7,852 nt of DNA, taken from NCBI RefSeq assembly GCF_964246085.1, contig NZ_CAXTPD010000057.1, one strand, 5' to 3'. This stretch comes from Brotaphodocola sp003480315. GTDB taxonomy: Bacteria; Bacillota; Clostridia; Lachnospirales; Lachnospiraceae. How positions within the stretch are numbered: the stretch's first letter is position 1; each line of letters begins with the position of its first letter. The notes below the pieces were generated by a model. That model had not been told where the DNA came from. It did no database searches and worked only from the letters and a program-made list of their open reading frames with translations. The translations under genes were made by a program, and so were the position numbers. Shown in pieces: positions 5,033-7,852 of this stretch.

Positions 5033-6613
5033 TTAAAGTTCCATATCCTGTTGTTTGTGTTTCGTCTGTGCCGGGACAGTTCTTTGTGCTTTTTTCTCGT
5101 CAGCCTTATCCTGCAAGACTTCTTTGATAGGCTGTTTCTTGGGCGGCTCTTTGCTTTCTTCTGTGCCGGGGGTGGCTTTCCGTACCCAGTAGCGAATGTC
5201 CCGCAGCTTCTTCAAATCCTCCTGTACCTCGGTCAGCGGTGTTTTCAGGGCTGCAATTTCTTCCAGAAGCGTTTCCTGCTCCTCTTGCAGCTCCTTTTGG
5301 GTACTGTCCTTATCGTCCGGGTGCTTGGCAAGGTAGGCGGCGGCTTTCGCATACCGGGCAACCTCCGAGTATTCCTGTTTGAATTTCTCCTTTGTTTTCT
5401 TGAAAAATATCTTCTGGTACTTCTCATAGACAGGCTTACATTCCTTGCAGTCTGTCCGGCTGGCAAGAATCCCGTCAATCACTTTGCTGCGGGCTTCCTT
5501 TGGCTTCATCTGACTGCGGTAATCTGCGGCTGATTTCCCGGAAGATTCCAGAAACGCTTCTAAGTCCTCCACAGTGGAAAGCCCCTTTTGCCGGAGATAG
5601 GACAGGGCTTCGCTGACTGCCTTTAAGTCCTGTGAAGTCCCCCGGTTCTGTCCAGCCCTCGTCCAGTCCTTCCGTTCTTCCTTTCGTATCTCCATGTACT
5701 TCATCAGCAGATTGGGAAGAAGTGTCGCTTCCTCCGCCGCTTTTTGTGCAAGCAGCTCTTTCCGTTTTTCTCCCAGCTCGGTAATCCAGCCTTTGAGGTT
5801 TTGGATAAGCTGCCGGATGGACTTCATCAGACTGTTGGCGGCTCTGATTTCCCGGTTCAGGTTTCCGATATTCGTCTGGATACCACGCTTTTCCATCTGC
5901 CGGACAGCAGCCCCCTCATGGACAGTGGGGACAATATCAAGCCCCTGTCTGGCATAGGAACGCAAGTCCACACGCTCCGGACGGTCATTGGCTTCCAGAT
6001 AGCGGTTCTGGATGACCTCCCATTCATGCCGCCAGATTTCGCAATACTTCTGGTCGTTCCAATCCACCGTATCCTCCTTGTGGCTTTTCCATCTGCCGGA
6101 CGGAAGTTTGATCCGTTCCCCGTTTTCGTCAAGGTCATAAACCTTGCGGCTCTTGGGAAGCCATTTTCCATGTTCGTCCATTGCCCTCATAGTGAGCATG
6201 ACATGGGCGTGGGGATTGTGTCCCGGCGGATGGGGGTCATGGATGGCAAAATCAGCAATCATGCCTTTGGAAACAAACTGCTGCTCACAAAACTCCCGGA
6301 CAAGGACAGCATACTGGTCGGGTGGTATCTCTCTTGGGATGGTAAGCACCCACCGCCTTGCAAGCTGGGAGTTCCATTGCTTTTCCACCGCTTCGGCGGC
6401 GTTCCATAAAGTATTGCGGTCTGCATACGACCGTGGGGCGTTTGCCGGGAGCAGAATTTCATTGTGGACGATACCACGCTTTTCTGGGTAGTGCTTCACT
6501 TGCTGGTCGTATTCACAGAACAGCTTTTCGCCACTCTGGTAAGCAGCGGCGGCAACCGCAGACTGCTGTTGGCTTCGCTGTACAATAGAAATTTCGTTGT
6601 GTGGACATGGCAT
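5033..6613 (-). CDS. mobL: MobA/MobL-family (MobQ-type) relaxase
   Basis: Relaxase that would nick the element's oriT, stay linked to the 5' end through a tyrosine and pilot the strand into a recipient. The 526 residues begin MPCPHNEISIVQRSQQQSAV and continue AAAAYQSGEK, placing a Tyr at residue 25, where MobA of RSF1010 has its catalytic tyrosine. The metal-binding histidine cluster is HDPHPPGHNPHAHVMLTMR, with His132, His135 and His137 in the GHNPHAH core. The relaxase domain spans about 10-235. The rest is Lys/Glu-rich and probably coiled coil (about 260-310, 400-475), with a charged tail. The start ATG is seven bases from a strong GAAAGGAGGG (6621-6630). Terminator-like structures lie on both sides (6677-6710 and 4983-5029), so it appears to be its own transcription unit. 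No small relaxosome partner gene is visible next to it in this window. Confidence 0.95.
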   Translation of the reverse strand: MPCPHNEISIVQRSQQQSAVAAAAYQSGEKLFCEYDQQVKHYPEKRGIVHNEILLPANAPRSYADRNTLWNAAEAVEKQWNSQLARRWVLTIPREIPPDQYAVLVREFCEQQFVSKGMIADFAIHDPHPPGHNPHAHVMLTMRAMDEHGKWLPKSRKVYDLDENGERIKLPSGRWKSHKEDTVDWNDQKYCEIWRHEWEVIQNRYLEANDRPERVDLRSYARQGLDIVPTVHEGAAVRQMEKRGIQTNIGNLNREIRAANSLMKSIRQLIQNLKGWITELGEKRKELLAQKAAEEATLLPNLLMKYMEIRKEERKDWTRAGQNRGTSQDLKAVSEALSYLRQKGLSTVEDLEAFLESSGKSAADYRSQMKPKEARSKVIDGILASRTDCKECKPVYEKYQKIFFKKTKEKFKQEYSEVARYAKAAAYLAKHPDDKDSTQKELQEEQETLLEEIAALKTPLTEVQEDLKKLRDIRYWVRKATPGTEESKEPPKKQPIKEVLQDKADEKKAQRTVPAQTKHKQQDMEL

Positions 6614-6646
6614 TTTGTGTCCCTCCTTTCTATGCTTGGTGGATGG

Positions 6647-6663
6647 GGTGGAGTTTTACCACC
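6647..6663. repeat. Small inverted repeat in the relaxase leader
   Basis: A 5-bp dyad ggtgg/ccacc (6647-6651 with 6659-6663, 7-nt spacer) lies between the terminator-like hairpin and the relaxase ribosome binding site. It may be an operator or nothing more than chance; the short arms give little support. Confidence 0.3.
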
Positions 6664-6676
6664 TCATTTTTGGCAG

Positions 6677-6710
6677 AAAAAAAGCAGGAGATCTTTTTTA
6701 GATTTCCTGC
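6677..6710 (-). terminator. Intrinsic terminator upstream of the relaxase gene
   Basis: On the minus strand an 11-bp stem (6700-6710 with 6684-6694, a single A-C mismatch) with a 5-nt loop is followed directly by seven U residues (6677-6683). It would end transcription coming from tfoX and the lspA-like gene. It lies about 64 bases before the relaxase start, so it could also act as an attenuator if the relaxase promoter lies upstream of it. Confidence 0.8.
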
Positions 6711-6754
6711 TCGGTGTGCCGCTTTGTAGGTGGCGGGTATTTAGTTGTGAAAGT

Positions 6755-6773
6755 TCGGGACAAGTTGACCCGA
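6755..6773. promoter_or_regulatory. Operator-like 19-bp palindrome
   Basis: The sequence tcgggacaagttgacccga is a dyad with a 5-bp outer arm, an A-A mismatch and a 3-bp inner arm about a single central G. It lies at the change from GC-balanced element DNA to the AT-rich lspA-like/tfoX island, downstream of the lspA-like stop and upstream of the relaxase. It could bind a dimeric repressor, or form a weak hairpin in RNA. There is no independent evidence of function. Confidence 0.4.
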
Positions 6774-6799
6774 TGTATAAGAAATAATAAACCAGAAGT

Positions 6800-7318
6800 T
6801 TACAAGCTAAATTTGTTACAACAAAAATGTAAATACTCTTTAACCGATATTTCTTTGCTATTCAAAATTCCAATAACAACAAATATAACTTCTGCAACTG
6901 TAAGATAGCAGTCTTTCAAATCAAAAATAAAAAGGGTAGGTATCTGCAAAAAATCTAAACTTCCACCCCAAAACACCTTATCAATCAAGCTACATAAACA
7001 TCCCGATATGCCACAAATCATTATCATTTTTACCCAAAAACTTGTATGTGCTCTTTTTGCCTGATATAGCATATATCCTGATAAAAAGAGGAACAAAACA
7101 AACACATTCAATAAAATGGTAACAAACGGACTTGATAATAATTCGAAGAAATTGCCAGCATAAGATAAACGAGTATTTAGTTCTGGATTAAATCTTAAAA
7201 CTTTGGCTATTATATCAAATTCGTATTTCATAAATACTTTTGAAATTACTATTTTAACCATCTGGTCAATTAGAACCAATAATGCCACAGGTATAATAAA
7301 CGGCTTAAACTTTTCCAT
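6800..7318 (-). CDS. Signal peptidase II (LspA)-like membrane protein
   Basis: A 172-residue protein with four hydrophobic segments (about 7-26, 63-83, 96-113, 137-152), the topology of lipoprotein signal peptidase. That enzyme is an inner-membrane aspartyl protease cleaving prolipoprotein signal peptides. Family positions recognisable here are LIDQMVK (Asp18-Gln19), FNPELNT (Asn48), GISGCLCSLIDKVFWGGSLDF and FDLKD. Both expected catalytic aspartates appear present, Asp122 in the LDF motif and Asp136 in LKD. The usual Gly-Asn before LIDR is replaced by Cys-Ser, and NxAD by DLKD, so the protein is divergent and its activity uncertain. The gene is AT-rich, starts 31 bases after the tfoX-like stop, and has an AGAGGAAG ribosome binding site about ten bases from its ATG. 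The two are probably cotranscribed and end at the terminator at 6677-6710. Confidence 0.75.
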   Translation of the reverse strand: MEKFKPFIIPVALLVLIDQMVKIVISKVFMKYEFDIIAKVLRFNPELNTRLSYAGNFFELLSSPFVTILLNVFVLFLFLSGYMLYQAKRAHTSFWVKMIMICGISGCLCSLIDKVFWGGSLDFLQIPTLFIFDLKDCYLTVAEVIFVVIGILNSKEISVKEYLHFCCNKFSL

Positions 7319-7349
7319 CAGTAATACTTCCTCTCAAATTATTATTTTA

Positions 7350-7670
7350 TTATTTCTTCTTTTTCGATTTAGGGGTAGGCAATTCTTCATACATAGCATT
7401 AAACAATCCTGTCAAAAACTCTTTATTATCAACTTCATCTACCAACAACATTTCTTTTGCTCCCTCGTAAGGTAACTCATACGAAACCGTTGGCATATAA
7501 CTTATTGCTGATTTTACTGGTTTGACAAGTAATCTATCATCATAGATACCGCCTACAATCTTACCACAATAATAAATGACAAATTCGCCCATCATAGCTC
7601 GATAGGTAATTTCATTCAAGTCAGATAACTGACCTAAAATAAATTCTAAATATTCTTTGCTGGATGCCAT
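7350..7670 (-). CDS. TfoX/Sxy N-terminal-domain family protein
   Basis: A 106-residue protein made almost wholly of the TfoX N-terminal domain. It shows the hallmark ITYRAMMGEFVIYYCGKIVG, then IYDDRLLVKP, a PYEGAKEMLLVD segment, and a Lys-rich end (PKSKKKK). In gammaproteobacteria Sxy/TfoX promotes competence-gene expression with CRP. Stand-alone N-terminal-domain proteins are common in Bacillota, and I know of no proven function, so no competence role is claimed. The ATG follows GAGG (7678-7681) by seven bases. A TATAAT-containing promoter lies just upstream and the lspA-like gene 31 bases downstream. The coding sequence is much more AT-rich than the relaxase and replication genes, suggesting it joined the element from another source. 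Confidence 0.88.
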   Translation of the reverse strand: MASSKEYLEFILGQLSDLNEITYRAMMGEFVIYYCGKIVGGIYDDRLLVKPVKSAISYMPTVSYELPYEGAKEMLLVDEVDNKEFLTGLFNAMYEELPTPKSKKKK

Positions 7671-7706
7671 AACTTTACCTCAATTTCTAAATTTATTACT
7701 GACTTC

Positions 7707-7735
7707 ATTATACTTTATTGCTTATCGAAAAGATA
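7707..7735 (-). promoter_or_regulatory. Probable promoter of the tfoX/lspA-like pair
   Basis: A perfect -10 hexamer TATAAT (7707-7712, minus strand) lies 36 bases before the tfoX-like ATG. At 17-bp spacing the -35 position reads TATCTT (7730-7735), a poor match to TTGACA. The AT-rich setting and the position support a sigma-A type promoter of modest strength. Confidence 0.5.
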
Positions 7736-7758
7736 GCATATTTTATGAAACTTGTCGG

Positions 7759-7852
7759 CTGGGAACAGCTTGCAACGCAAGGTGTCCCCAGATGGCAAGT
7801 CCACAAAAGGGTAGCTGGCGGCAGCCAGCGCAGGGGAAGCGTAGCGTCCCCT
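7759..7852. other. Cluster of three hairpins, candidate oriT or structured control region
   Basis: Three stem-loops follow each other. 7759-7773 pairs with 7777-7791 (ctgggaacagcttgc / gcaaggtgtccccag, 13 of 15 pairs, 3-nt loop). 7814-7819 pairs with 7824-7829 (gctggc/gccagc, perfect, 4-nt loop). 7832-7837 pairs with 7847-7852 (agggga/tcccct, perfect, 9-nt loop, at the window edge). The region is GC-rich, non-coding as far as I can see, and next to the mobilization part of the element. Stacked hairpins near relaxase genes are typical of transfer origins. No nic sequence was recognised, so the role is inferred. Confidence 0.5.

Larger units (their letters stand above)
817..7852. mobile_element. 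Nested mobilizable element with large serine recombinase, VapE/CHC2 and MobL, integrated in Maff2 (right end outside the window)
   Basis: The Maff2 reading frame stops being recognisable at about 814-822. From there on the genes form a known clostridial set: recombinase, TnpW, VapE-like ATPase, CHC2 primase and MobA/MobL relaxase. Together they provide site-specific integration, replication-type functions and mobilization. No coupling protein or mating-channel gene is seen inside it, so it would need a helper ICE for transfer. The left boundary is inferred from the Maff2 break; the exact crossover dinucleotide is not determined. The right boundary is not in the window. The AT-rich lspA-like/tfoX pair at 6800-7670 appears to be cargo. 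Confidence 0.75.

Noticed and set aside
5744..6409. Long plus-strand frame (221 codons) opposite the relaxase
   Set aside because: It is a shadow of the relaxase coding sequence, which has the histidine cluster and tyrosine motif and a strong ribosome binding site.
6614..6799. Search for a small relaxosome gene (MobC or DUF3847-type) next to the relaxase
   Set aside because: No minus-strand frame with a ribosome binding site and family-like sequence fits in this gap, which is occupied by a terminator and small dyads.

Overview
The window looks like mobile DNA from a gut-type clostridium (Bacillota, Lachnospiraceae/Oscillospiraceae-like). This is judged from the gene families present (a clostridial DUF4368-type large serine recombinase, TnpW, a VapE/CHC2 pair, MobA/MobL relaxase, Maff2, CD1112-type TrbL), the strong AGGAGG-like ribosome binding sites and the frequent TTG starts. 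Every real gene I see is on the minus strand. Long plus-strand frames are shadows of these genes.

Layout from low to high coordinates, which runs against transcription. (1) Positions 1-662 hold the N-terminal part of a TrbL/VirB6-like conjugation membrane protein, whose last 24 codons (1-74) do not look like the family. (2) Positions 733-816 hold only the C-terminal 27 codons of a Maff2-type conjugation-element protein. These two belong to a host integrative conjugative element (ICE). (3) At about 807-822 the Maff2 gene is cut by a second, nested element. Its end is a large imperfect inverted repeat (788-854), followed by small hairpins and then the large serine recombinase (907-2577) and tnpW (2578-2775). 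(4) Positions 2776-3016 are a non-coding leader with GCAAC repeats at one-helical-turn spacing. (5) A VapE-like P-loop ATPase (3017-4411) and a CHC2 zinc-finger primase-like protein (4323-4967) form a replication-type module. (6) The MobA/MobL relaxase is at 5033-6613, with terminator-like hairpins on both sides. (7) An AT-rich island (about 6774-7740) carries a signal peptidase II-like membrane protein and a TfoX/Sxy N-terminal-domain protein, read from their own likely promoter. (8) Positions 7759-7852 hold three consecutive hairpins, a candidate oriT or other structured control region.

The simplest reading is a mobilizable element (integration by the recombinase plus TnpW, replication functions by CHC2 and VapE, DNA transfer by the MobL relaxase borrowing a mating apparatus) inserted inside the conjugation operon of a larger ICE, just upstream of its trbL gene. 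The insertion removes the start of Maff2 from its C-terminus and may also affect trbL expression. The far end of the nested element, with the missing Maff2 N-terminal half, should lie beyond position 7852. No gene-free stretch exceeds 300 bases.
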